From contig CAVVGO010000005.1 of assembly GCA_963747835.1 (NCBI GenBank), positions 2,170,001 to 2,234,000 on the forward strand: DNA of 64,000 nucleotides, in the 5' to 3' direction. Position numbers and translations under genes: made by a program. Below are positions 8,751 through 16,221 of the stretch, piece by piece. Every line of letters begins with the position of its first letter. Position 1 is the stretch's first letter. The notes under the pieces are model-generated. The model worked only from the letters and a program-made list of their open reading frames with translations. It made no database searches and was not told where the DNA came from. This stretch comes from JAJPKK01 sp963747835 (lineage in GTDB: Bacteria; Pseudomonadota; Alphaproteobacteria; Rhizobiales; Xanthobacteraceae).

Positions 8751-8806
8751 TGCACCATTGTCAGTCCAGCAAAAAGTACCAAGAATTGAGCAAAATGTTG
8801 TACCAT
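8751..8806. promoter_or_regulatory. Three direct repeats at exact 24-bp spacing, candidate MocR operator
   Basis: TGCACCAT (8751), AGTACCAA (8775) and TGTACCAT (8799) stand in the same orientation, each 24 bases apart, in the divergent interval between the cupin run and the MocR gene. MocR/GabR/PdxR proteins are known to bind direct repeats. The last copy ends 8 bases before the regulator's ATG, consistent with autorepression. This is inference from position and pattern only. Confidence 0.5.
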
Positions 8807-8813
8807 CGCGGGC

Positions 8814-10220
8814 ATGACCCGCGCTCTCCGGATCGCCATCGACCGCGCCGCCAGATTGCCGCCGTCGGCCCAGATCCACGCCGCCATGCGCGACGCGATC
8901 CGCGAGGGTCGGCTCGCCGGCGGCGCCCGCCTGCCGTCGTGGGGTGATCTCGCCACCCAACTCGGGGTCGCGCGCGGCACCGTGCGGGTCGCCTATGAGA
9001 GGCTCACCGACGAGCAATTGATCGTGGCGCGGGGCGCCGCCGGCACGTTCGTTGCCGAGCGCATCGCGGTCGGACCGCGCCGCGCTGCGCCGAAGCCCCT
9101 CGCCAACGTTTTCCATAACTTTGAAACCCCGCCGCTGCCGTTCCAGATGGGCGTGCCGGCGCAGGACGCGTTTCCGTACAAACTGTGGTCGCGCATCATG
9201 GCGCGAAGCGCCCGGACCGCCGCGGCGGCGTCGGTTTGCTATCCGGACCCGCGCGGCCAGCCGGACCTGCGGCAGGAGATCGCCGCCTATCTGGCGATCG
9301 CCCGCGGCATCCGCTGCGTGCCCGAACAGGTGCTGGTGACGGCCGGCTACGCCGGCGCGCTCGGCCTCGCGCTGCGCGCGCTGCGGCCTGAAGGCGGCAC
9401 CGCGTGGCTCGAAGACCCTGCCTTTCCGCTGACGCGCAACGCGCTCGAACGTGCCGGCATGACGGTGTCGCCGATCCCGGTGGACGCCGAAGGCCTGGAC
9501 GTTGCCGAGGCGGTCCGGCGCGCGCCGCGGGCCGCGGTCGCGATCGTGACGCCCGGCCAGCAGGCGCCGCTCGGCATGACGATGTCGCTCCCGCGCCGAT
9601 TGGCCCTGCTGGAGTGGGCGCGCGACGCCGGCGCCTGGATCATCGAGGACGACTATCTGAGCGAGCTTCAGCTCAAGGGCCGCGCCACCCCTGCCCTCGC
9701 CTCGCTCGATCCGGATGGCCGAGTCCTGCACGCCGGCACCTTCAGCAAGACGATCACGCCGGCGCTCAGGCTCGGTTTCCTGGTCGTCCCGCGAGAGCTC
9801 GCGTCGATCTTCGCCGAAACCGCCGCCTGCCTCGCCCCGGCGCCCGCAGCCGCGATCCAACGGGCGGTCGCGGTATTCATGGCGGACGGCCACTATCTGC
9901 GTCATCTGCGCCGCATGAAGCGCCTCTACGCGGCGCGGCGGGACGCGCTGGCGACCTGCCTGCGCCAGGCGGCGAACCCGGCCATGCGCATCCAAGCCAC
10001 CGGAGGCCTCTCGGTGCGCCTGCAGCTTCCCGAAGATGCGAACGACACGGAGATCGCCGCCCAAGCCCTTGCGGACGGCCTCGCCCCGGTCGCGCTGTCG
10101 CCCTGGTACGTGTCGCGCCCGCGCCCGCGAGGACTGCTACTCGGGGTCACCAATGTTTCCGAGGAGCGCGTCGCGGCGGACTGCGCGAAACTTATCGGGC
10201 TGTTGGACCAACGGGAATGA
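8814..10220 (+). CDS. MocR-type transcriptional regulator (GntR HTH plus aminotransferase fold)
   Basis: 468 residues. A GntR winged-helix lies at about 15-82 (LPSWGDLATQLGVARGTVRVAYERL). A fold-type I PLP domain follows, with the nucleotide-phosphate region VTAGYAGALGLAL, the aspartate in IIEDDYLSEL, and the PLP lysine in GTFSKTITPALRLGF. Such proteins sense an amine, amino acid or vitamer through PLP chemistry and control a neighbouring operon. Here the divergent operon is cupin-AhpD-cupin. No ribosome site is visible before the ATG. Confidence 0.92.
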   Translation: MTRALRIAIDRAARLPPSAQIHAAMRDAIREGRLAGGARLPSWGDLATQLGVARGTVRVAYERLTDEQLIVARGAAGTFVAERIAVGPRRAAPKPLANVFHNFETPPLPFQMGVPAQDAFPYKLWSRIMARSARTAAAASVCYPDPRGQPDLRQEIAAYLAIARGIRCVPEQVLVTAGYAGALGLALRALRPEGGTAWLEDPAFPLTRNALERAGMTVSPIPVDAEGLDVAEAVRRAPRAAVAIVTPGQQAPLGMTMSLPRRLALLEWARDAGAWIIEDDYLSELQLKGRATPALASLDPDGRVLHAGTFSKTITPALRLGFLVVPRELASIFAETAACLAPAPAAAIQRAVAVFMADGHYLRHLRRMKRLYAARRDALATCLRQAANPAMRIQATGGLSVRLQLPEDANDTEIAAQALADGLAPVALSPWYVSRPRPRGLLLGVTNVSEERVAADCAKLIGLLDQRE

Positions 10221-10231
10221 GTATCGTGTTG

Positions 10232-11839
10232 CTACGGGAGCGCCCCGAGTTGTCCTTGATGGGAGCAACAGGTCCCGAATGGTTCCAGGGGCCAACCGGC
10301 GCGCTTGAGCAATTGGTCGCGCGATGCCGTTATTTGTTTAAGCATTTTTGGCACGTTCACGCCGACGAGCTGACCTCGCCACTTCATGACCCTACCGCCG
10401 ATGAAGACCGTGTCCACATTGCTGGTGTCCATCAGTGTCACGACGGCGCCCGCAACATTGGAGACCGGCGAGACATTGATCCTGTCCGTGCGCAGCGTGA
10501 TGATGTCGGCTTGCTTTCCCGGCGTCAGGGTGCCGACCTTGTGATCCAGGTTCGCCCCGCGGGCACCCCCGATGGTAGCCATTTCCAGGATTTCGCGACA
10601 CGAGATCGGACGTGGAGTTGCCACCTGGCCGTTGTTCGACGCCCGCAACGCCAGGAGCCGTTGCACCGTGAAGGCCGCGCGAATTTGCGAAAAGAAGTCA
10701 CAGGTCATGAACAATTCGGCGTCAGTGCCGAAGCTCGTCCTGCCTTGAATGCCATGGTCGATCGCCTCCTGTATCGCGGGGGTTCCGACGCCGACGGTCT
10801 GCTCGGCGATCGTGGACAACGAAACCTTGCCCCCGGTGTCGGCAATCGTCTTCCAGGTGCTGTCGCGCAACAGTGTAACGTGGACGTAGGTACAGTCCGG
10901 ACCCAGCAGCCCTGATTGCGCAAGCGCTTCAAGCTGGAGTCCGGCTTCATCGAAATTGACGTGCGTGAAGATCGGGACTCCGACCTCCCTGGCAAGTTGA
11001 ATGCGCTTCGCATCTACGCCGGTATTGAGGGCGAGCGTCACCATTTGGTCATTCGAAGCAAAGTAACTGCGCTTCAATCGATGGATGTCCTGCGGAAAAG
11101 CAGAGGTCTCGACGCCGCTGCCGGCGCCGCCCGTATAGGCATAGACGGTGCGGAGTCCGGCATCCACGAAAGCCCTGATACTGGCGTCGCTATGCTCCGG
11201 CGTATGCGAAATCTGCGACATGTCCACCACTGTGGTGACGCCGCCATTGATATTTCCGACCGCTCCGACGTACTGCCCCAGATAGGCGTCTTCAGGCGTA
11301 TATTTTTCAAAGACTCCGCCGACGGCGGACGCCCGGCGATAATCGGGGTAGAGCGCCGAACCAAAATATCCGGCGTCTGCAAAATAGCTGCGGATATTGG
11401 TTTGAAACATGTGGAGATGCGAATCCACGAAGCCCGGCATCACGATGGTGTCGGATGCGTCGACCACCGCCGCATCCGACGCTTTGATATTCGGCCCGAC
11501 CGCTTTGATGGTGCCGCCTTCGATCAGCAAATCGGCTACCGCGAAATCGCCGACGGCCGGGTCCATCGTCAGCACCGTTCCGCCCTTGATCAGTATTCTT
11601 CGCTTCGGATCGTTCTTGGAGCGATTCAGACGTTCGAACACGTCGCCTCTGTCTGGAAGAGCCTTGGCGGCGGCCTGATCGGCAAGCAACTGACCGGCCG
11701 ACGTCGCGGCTGCGGCCCCGGCCGCCGATTTGAAAAAGTCGCGCCGCGACGAGCCGGCAGAGCGATTTATTTTCGAGTGGACCGGATGATGATCGCCGTT
11801 GGCTTGGCCACCGTTCTGCGTCGGGGTTTTTCGGTTCAT
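10232..11839 (-). CDS. Tat-exported amidohydrolase
   Basis: 535 residues. The N-terminus has a twin-arginine signal (SSRRDFFKSAAGAAAATSAG), so the folded metalloenzyme is exported. The amidohydrolase barrel shows the metal-binding HxH in FVDSHLHMF, a His in FTHVNFDEAG, and the Asp in TSFGTDAELF. The C-terminal strand segment IGGARGANLDHKVGTLTPGKQADI closes the composite domain. The ATG at 11839 has GGGAGGA before it. A further in-frame ATG at 11914 lacks this. It is paralogous to the frameshifted gene at 47229. The family includes deaminases and N-acyl or cyclic-amide hydrolases. The substrate is not determined. Confidence 0.88.
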   Translation of the reverse strand: MNRKTPTQNGGQANGDHHPVHSKINRSAGSSRRDFFKSAAGAAAATSAGQLLADQAAAKALPDRGDVFERLNRSKNDPKRRILIKGGTVLTMDPAVGDFAVADLLIEGGTIKAVGPNIKASDAAVVDASDTIVMPGFVDSHLHMFQTNIRSYFADAGYFGSALYPDYRRASAVGGVFEKYTPEDAYLGQYVGAVGNINGGVTTVVDMSQISHTPEHSDASIRAFVDAGLRTVYAYTGGAGSGVETSAFPQDIHRLKRSYFASNDQMVTLALNTGVDAKRIQLAREVGVPIFTHVNFDEAGLQLEALAQSGLLGPDCTYVHVTLLRDSTWKTIADTGGKVSLSTIAEQTVGVGTPAIQEAIDHGIQGRTSFGTDAELFMTCDFFSQIRAAFTVQRLLALRASNNGQVATPRPISCREILEMATIGGARGANLDHKVGTLTPGKQADIITLRTDRINVSPVSNVAGAVVTLMDTSNVDTVFIGGRVMKWRGQLVGVNVPKMLKQITASRDQLLKRAGWPLEPFGTCCSHQGQLGALP

Positions 11840-11941
11840 TGAGTCCTCCCATTGATTAAGTCCGTTTCGCAGCGGACTTTGCGCAAATCGTACCCAAGTG
11901 CCCGATTGCCGCAACGGCGGAACTCAAAAAATGAAATCCGG

Positions 11942-11970
11942 TTGACAGATAATAGGAATAGGCCTATTGT
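11942..11970 (+). promoter_or_regulatory. Sigma-70-like promoter with overlapping palindrome
   Basis: TTGACA (11942-11947), a 17-base spacer and TATTGT (11965-11970) form a near-consensus rightward promoter. The perfect 12-bp palindrome AATAGGCCTATT (11957-11968) overlaps the -10 box and could be an operator. No convincing gene follows before parD at 12322. Confidence 0.5.
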
Positions 11971-12094
11971 ATGGGTTTGCGGCAAGCACAAGATGGGCGG
12001 TGGCAATGGCATTTACCGGCACAGCGATGGTGTTGAGGGGCAATACCCTGATAATTGGCTGCTCCGCGCGACGTTTCGCTGTTTCGGCGCGCGA

Positions 12095-12239
12095 AATTCG
12101 CTGCTATCCGATCGAGCAGCGAATTGACGGCAACCTCTTGATGTTGCACGGCGATGTGGCGCCGCTGCCGCCCAAAAGAGCCGAATCGGCGCCCCCTTTT
12201 GCAGAATTCGCTGATAAATTCGCAGATCGCAGCGAATTC
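12095..12239. repeat. Two inverted repeats sharing the core AATTCGCTG
   Basis: AATTCGCTGCT (12095-12105) pairs perfectly with AGCAGCGAATT (12115-12125). GAATTCGCTG (12204-12213) pairs perfectly with CAGCGAATTC (12230-12239). All four arms share the same 9-base core, so a transcript could also pair between the two units. They lie 83-227 bases upstream of parD. No confident gene is visible in 11840-12321. One weak open frame, 11967-12278 (103 codons), has no recognisable product. Confidence 0.6.
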
Positions 12240-12274
12240 CGGTCTGGCGCAAGACTGCCGCTTAGGATGAAAGA

Positions 12275-12302
12275 ATAACATAAATTGCGCATTTATTGTT
12301 AT
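12275..12302. promoter_or_regulatory. Imperfect palindrome at the parDE promoter, likely autoregulatory operator
   Basis: ATAACATAAAT (12275-12285) and ATTTATTGTTAT (12291-12302) pair with one bulged base around TGCGC. The element ends about 20 bases before the parD ATG, where toxin-antitoxin antitoxins normally bind their own operator. Confidence 0.5.
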
Positions 12303-12321
12303 CATGCGATCGGAGGCACAT

Positions 12322-12567
12322 ATGAACGTCTCGATTGGCGACCGTTGGGAAGCTTTCGTTGAGAGCATCGTGCGAGCGGGCCGCTACGGCTCCGCTAGTG
12401 AGGTCGTCCGCGAAGGGCTCCGTCTTGTCGAGGAACGCGAGGCCAAGTTGAAGGCGTTGCGCGCGACGCTCGATGCGTCCATCGCAGCGGGCGGCGAGGC
12501 GAGCGAAGCGGACATCGACGCCGCCATCGAAGCAAAGGCCACGCAACTCGGAAAGGATGGGTTCTGA
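12322..12567 (+). CDS. parD: ParD-type antitoxin
   Basis: 81 residues. The N-terminal ribbon-helix-helix (MNVSIGDRWEAFVESIVRAG..SASEVVREGLRL) binds DNA, and the acidic, Ala-rich C-terminus wraps the toxin. I chose the ATG at 12322, preceded by CGGAGG, over an ATG at 12304 that only adds six residues. The stop is one base before the toxin's GTG. Together with the next gene it forms a type II toxin-antitoxin pair, and autoregulation through the palindrome just upstream is likely. Confidence 0.9.
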   Translation: MNVSIGDRWEAFVESIVRAGRYGSASEVVREGLRLVEEREAKLKALRATLDASIAAGGEASEADIDAAIEAKATQLGKDGF

Positions 12568-12568
12568 G

Positions 12569-12868
12569 GTGCCGCGCTTGAGAATGCTGCCGTCGACTCA
12601 AGCAGACTTGATGAACGTTCTCGAATACATCACCCGGGAAAGCGGCAATCTCGGTATCGGACGGCGGTTTGTCGGCGATGTACGCCTGAAGTGCCGTCAA
12701 CTTGCGGCACTGCCCGGCACCCTCGGCCGCGCTCGCTTGGAACTGCGGCCCGACATCCGCAGTTTTTCGTTCAAGGGCTACGTGATTTTCTTTCGATACG
12801 TCGACGACACTTTCGAGGTCGTCAACATTGTTGAAGGCCACCGCGACATCACGAATTTGCAATACTGA
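12569..12868 (+). CDS. parE: ParE-type toxin (RelE/ParE superfamily)
   Basis: 99 residues from the GTG at 12569 (VPRLRMLPSTQADLMNVLEYI), which matches the usual ParE N-terminus. An in-frame ATG at 12557 overlaps the antitoxin stop but has its purine-rich tract too close. The family pattern is complete: LMNVLEYITRESG, LPGTLGRARLELRPDIRSFSF, YVIFFRYVDDTFEVVNIVEGHRDI. ParE toxins poison DNA gyrase, though some members act differently. No truncation is visible, so the pair should be functional. Confidence 0.88.
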   Translation: MPRLRMLPSTQADLMNVLEYITRESGNLGIGRRFVGDVRLKCRQLAALPGTLGRARLELRPDIRSFSFKGYVIFFRYVDDTFEVVNIVEGHRDITNLQY

Positions 12869-12885
12869 TGGACTTGTTTCGACGC

Positions 12886-14079
12886 TTACGACCGCTTCGG
12901 CCACACCACGCCCTGATAGCTCGGCACCGAGCCAATGCCCTTGTAGATGAACTTCTGGACGCGTTTACCCTCGTAGGTCTCGGTGGTGTAGAGGTTGCCT
13001 TTGGAATCCAACGCGATGCTATGGACGCCGTAGAACTGGCCGGGCTGGCGCCCGCCATCGCCGAACGAGGTTATTTCCTCCAGCGTCTCGCGGACGATGA
13101 CGCGAATGCGTTCGTTTTGGCCATCCGCCAGCAGGATGAACTTCTGCTGCGGATCTTTCGTGAACACGATGTCCCACACGCCGCCGGCGCCGCGGGTGTT
13201 CCTGGCGTAGAACGCCTCCTTTACGAAGGTGCCGTCCGGCCGGAACACCTGGAGGCGGTCGTTCTGGCGATCGCAGACATAGATCAGGTCATCCACCGAA
13301 CCGGCGATGCAGTGAACCGGATTGCGGAACTGCTGCGCTACTGGCGCCTTGGCATCGTAAGGGCCGAGATTGGTATCGTCCGGCTTGTTGCCATAGGCGC
13401 CCCAGTAGCGCTTCATCTTGCCGGTGTCGGCGTCGAGCACCGCAACGCGCTTATTGAGATAGCCGTCCGCGACATAAGCCTCATTGGTCTTCGGATCGAC
13501 CCAGATCTTGGCGACGCGGCCGAAGTTCTCCAGATCGTTACTCCCCTTATTGCCACCGGAATGACCGACCTGCATGATGAACTTGCCGTCATTGGTGAAC
13601 TTCAGGATCTGCGCATCCTTCTCGCCATTGCCGCCAAGCCAGACGTTGCCTTTGTAGTCGATATGGATGCCGTGCATCGATTGCGGCCACTCGTAGCCGG
13701 GACCCGGACCGCCCCACGTCCGCAGCAGCGAGCCATCCGAATCGTAGACCAGGACAGGCGGAGCGGTGCGGCAGCAATCGGCGAGCGGCGGCGTGAGTTC
13801 GGCGCCGCGCTCGTTATTGTGCAGTCCGCCGGCACCACGCTGGACGGCCCAGATGTGGTCGAGCTCATCGACCCAGATGCCGATGGTCCAGCCGAGCAAC
13901 CAGTTATTGGGGAGCGGCTTCGGCCACAGCGGATCGACTTCGAAGACCGGCGCCTGCACGGTCGAGGTCTGCGCCTCGGCGCGCATCCGCACCAGCGCTT
14001 GGCCGATTCCGAGCGCCGCAATGCCGGTCGCGAGCGCGGCGCCGTAGACGAAATTGCGGTTTTGCAAGAGTCTGATCAC
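12886..14079 (-). CDS. Exported NHL-repeat six-bladed beta-propeller protein
   Basis: 397 residues with an N-terminal signal anchor (residues 11-36). NHL/propeller blades follow, recognisable by SMHGIHIDYKGNVWLGG, VAKIWVDPKTNEAYVADGY, VHCIAGSVDDLIYVCDRQNDRLQVFRPDG and VHSIALDSKGNLYTTETYEGKRVQKF. The layout resembles the peptidyl-alpha-hydroxyglycine lyase propeller group, but an enzymatic role is not shown. The region on the other strand stays open for over 3 kb, which is a composition artefact. It ends 17 bases from the convergent parE. Confidence 0.87.
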   Translation of the reverse strand: MIRLLQNRNFVYGAALATGIAALGIGQALVRMRAEAQTSTVQAPVFEVDPLWPKPLPNNWLLGWTIGIWVDELDHIWAVQRGAGGLHNNERGAELTPPLADCCRTAPPVLVYDSDGSLLRTWGGPGPGYEWPQSMHGIHIDYKGNVWLGGNGEKDAQILKFTNDGKFIMQVGHSGGNKGSNDLENFGRVAKIWVDPKTNEAYVADGYLNKRVAVLDADTGKMKRYWGAYGNKPDDTNLGPYDAKAPVAQQFRNPVHCIAGSVDDLIYVCDRQNDRLQVFRPDGTFVKEAFYARNTRGAGGVWDIVFTKDPQQKFILLADGQNERIRVIVRETLEEITSFGDGGRQPGQFYGVHSIALDSKGNLYTTETYEGKRVQKFIYKGIGSVPSYQGVVWPKRS

Positions 14080-14292
14080 GATCGCCTCCCCCTGATGTTC
14101 GTTGCCGGAGGAATGCCGGCGCCGGCAACGGGCCGTGGCGAGCTTCCCCCGATCGTTGCCGCCATTCTAGCCGAACGAGATTGCGCTGGTAAGGGCAAAT
14201 GCCAATCGTCGTATCCCGAAGCAGTGCGCTCGTGGGTCCATCAGCCAAGGAAATCGCGGCACTCCGAAGAGCGGCCGCGGCCCACCCGGATA

Positions 14293-14874
14293 TCACCACA
14301 CCCGCTGCGCGAATTCGAGGCCGAGCTCTTTCTTCGCCCATCGCACCATCGGGTCGCTGCGCAGGAAACCCAGCACGGCCGGCTCGATGACGGCCGGATC
14401 GCCGGTGCCAAGCGTCGCCAAGGCCACCACCACATCGCATTGGTCGTTGAAGGCGACCGAAAGCAGGTTCCCGCCGGACGCCTGGTAGCGCCGGCTCAAG
14501 CCCTTCATCCAGCCGACCGTGACAGGACGGCCGGGACCAAGCGGCAGGGCGTTCGCGGTGACGAGATCGGTGTCGGCGACCCGCTCCAGCTCCTGGTCGT
14601 CGGAAACGCCGGTGGCGCAATTGCAGAAGCCGATCTTCGGCCGGATATAGAGTTCGACTTTGACGCCGCAGTCCGCCGGCGCGCAGACGAAGGCCTTGCC
14701 TACTCCCCATTGGTCGAGCAGGAACGGCCACTTCTCTTCGTCGAATCCAGAGGCCGCGTAGGTGGCGGGGCCGGTGGGCGCGCGAACACCGAGCACACTC
14801 GCGGAACCCGCCATCAGGGCGATCATGAGGCCGATGCCGGCGACGACAATCGCGCCGGCGAGCGCCTTTTTCAT
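14293..14874 (-). CDS. Membrane-anchored or exported protein of unknown function
   Basis: 193 residues from the ATG at 14874 (MKKALAGAIVVAGIGLMIAL), an N-terminal signal or anchor helix, with GGAG 9 bases upstream. The exported part has four cysteines in two short groups (CAPADC and CNC) and no domain I recognise. Its promoter side faces the outer-membrane barrel gene at 15079, and two iron-type boxes lie 126-164 bases upstream of its start, so joint iron control is possible. Homologues I recall are only hypothetical proteins. Confidence 0.7.
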   Translation of the reverse strand: MKKALAGAIVVAGIGLMIALMAGSASVLGVRAPTGPATYAASGFDEEKWPFLLDQWGVGKAFVCAPADCGVKVELYIRPKIGFCNCATGVSDDQELERVADTDLVTANALPLGPGRPVTVGWMKGLSRRYQASGGNLLSVAFNDQCDVVVALATLGTGDPAVIEPAVLGFLRSDPMVRWAKKELGLEFAQRVW

Positions 14875-14999
14875 AGCACCGTCTCCGCCGCGACACGCCG
14901 CTGTCGCCATCGCGGCGAGATTAGCATGCGGCGCGATCGCCGCCAAAGCGGGCCGGCAACGCGTCCCAAGCGAGCCACCCTGCACTATCCAAAATGTGA

Positions 15000-15038
15000 T
15001 TTGGAATCGTTCCAAACTAGATTTAGAATTCTTCCAAA
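15000..15038. promoter_or_regulatory. Tandem Irr/ICE-like iron-control boxes
   Basis: TTTGGAATCGTTCCAAA (15000-15016) is a 7-3-7 perfect palindrome. TTTAGAATTCTTCCAAA (15022-15038) differs from the rhizobial Irr box TTTAGAA-N3-TTCTAAA at one base. They are 22 bases apart, one repeat period, and 41 bases before the barrel gene. Known: Irr controls haem and iron genes in Bradyrhizobium. Inferred: this divergent pair is iron-responsive. Confidence 0.6.
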
Positions 15039-15078
15039 CAGTACGGCCTTGCGTACGGTTATTGCTGAAGGCTCGGTG

Positions 15079-15999
15079 ATGCGGCTCAATAAGAATTGGT
15101 TGGGTTGGGATTTCACGATGCGGCGTGGCGGCGCGCTGATGTTTGCCGCCACTGCGACCGCGATAATCGGTCCGGCGCCCGCGCGGGCAGTTGACGAGAT
15201 CCAGGTCTACAACGCCGAAATCGCCGAAGTCGGTCAATTCACCGTCCAGCAACATCTCAATTACACGATTATCGGCCACACCCAGCCGGAATTCCCCGGC
15301 GGCCTCGTTCCGAACCATGCCCTCAACGGCACGCCCGAGTTCGCCTGGGGCATCACGCCGTGGTTCGAACTCGGACTCTACGTACCGTGGGCGGTCAACG
15401 CCGAGGACCAGCTCCTGTCCAACGCCTTCAAATTACGAACGCTGCTCGTCACTCCCGACGCCGCCAAGAAGGACTTCTTCTACGGGCTCAATTTCGAATA
15501 CGATTTTCCGACGCCGCCGTTCGGCCAGATGCGATTCGCCATGGAAATCCGGCCCATTATCGGATGGCGCAATCCGCAATGGGAATTCATCGTCAACCCG
15601 ATCGTCGACCTCAGCTTCGGCACGCTCGGCACGTTTGATTTCGTACCGGCGGCGCGCTTGGCGCGGAAGCTTGGCGATGATGTCTTTATCGGCATTGAAT
15701 ACTATGCCGATCTCGGAGCACCGGGCAGCTTTCCCTCCTTCCAGCAGCAGTCACACCAGGTGTTCGGGGTGGTCGATTTCAAGGTCGGCGAAATCGACGT
15801 TGATTTCGGCCTCGGCTACGGCATCACGGGCGGTTCCGACCGCTTCATCGTCAAAACCATCCTGGGCTACGCATTCCCGATTCCCGGCCAGGATCAAGCC
15901 GACAAGTCGTCCCTCAAGGCCCCGCTGACGACTCGCGCCGGGATGCGCGCAACATCGGCCGCCGATGTCGCGTCCGACCCATTCCTCGGAATGCGCTGA
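15079..15999 (+). CDS. Putative outer-membrane beta-barrel protein
   Basis: 306 residues. After a signal peptide ending PAPARA-VD, alternating amphipathic strands follow (FTVQQHLNYTII, PWFELGLYVPWAV, FFYGLNFEYDF, DVFIGIEYYADLG, IDVDFGLGYGITGG) and a near-terminal FIVKTILGYAF. This is the texture of a barrel of about 10-14 strands. The ATG at 15079 has GAAGG 8 bases before it. A second in-frame ATG at 15118 gives a shorter signal peptide. The iron-type boxes directly upstream suggest a role in metal or haem passage, but the family is not one I can name. Confidence 0.72.
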   Translation: MRLNKNWLGWDFTMRRGGALMFAATATAIIGPAPARAVDEIQVYNAEIAEVGQFTVQQHLNYTIIGHTQPEFPGGLVPNHALNGTPEFAWGITPWFELGLYVPWAVNAEDQLLSNAFKLRTLLVTPDAAKKDFFYGLNFEYDFPTPPFGQMRFAMEIRPIIGWRNPQWEFIVNPIVDLSFGTLGTFDFVPAARLARKLGDDVFIGIEYYADLGAPGSFPSFQQQSHQVFGVVDFKVGEIDVDFGLGYGITGGSDRFIVKTILGYAFPIPGQDQADKSSLKAPLTTRAGMRATSAADVASDPFLGMR

Positions 16000-16221
16000 G
16001 TAAGGTGATAGGGCGACATTTTTTTGCGCGTTGAGCCAATGCGGGCGTTGCGCATTCCGATCTAACCGATTGATTAGATTCATAAGTTTATCGATCAGAT
16101 GGACTTTAGCGGTGGCCAAGGACGGCGCGCCCGGCATACTCTGCGCTATTCCAATTTCGTAACTTTGTGATATCTTATTTATGAGAAATTTATGTCCCTT
16201 CCAGCTGCATAGGATGCCGGC

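Noticed and set aside
8463..10064. A 533-codon open frame antisense to the MocR gene.
   Set aside because: Arg/Gly/Glu-rich with no domain, and lies in the shadow of a certain gene.
12868..15999. A 1043-codon open frame on the plus strand across 12868-15999.
   Set aside because: It is antisense to the NHL protein and the exported protein. Only its last 306 codons (from 15079) have a signal peptide and barrel pattern. The rest is a composition effect of GC-rich code.
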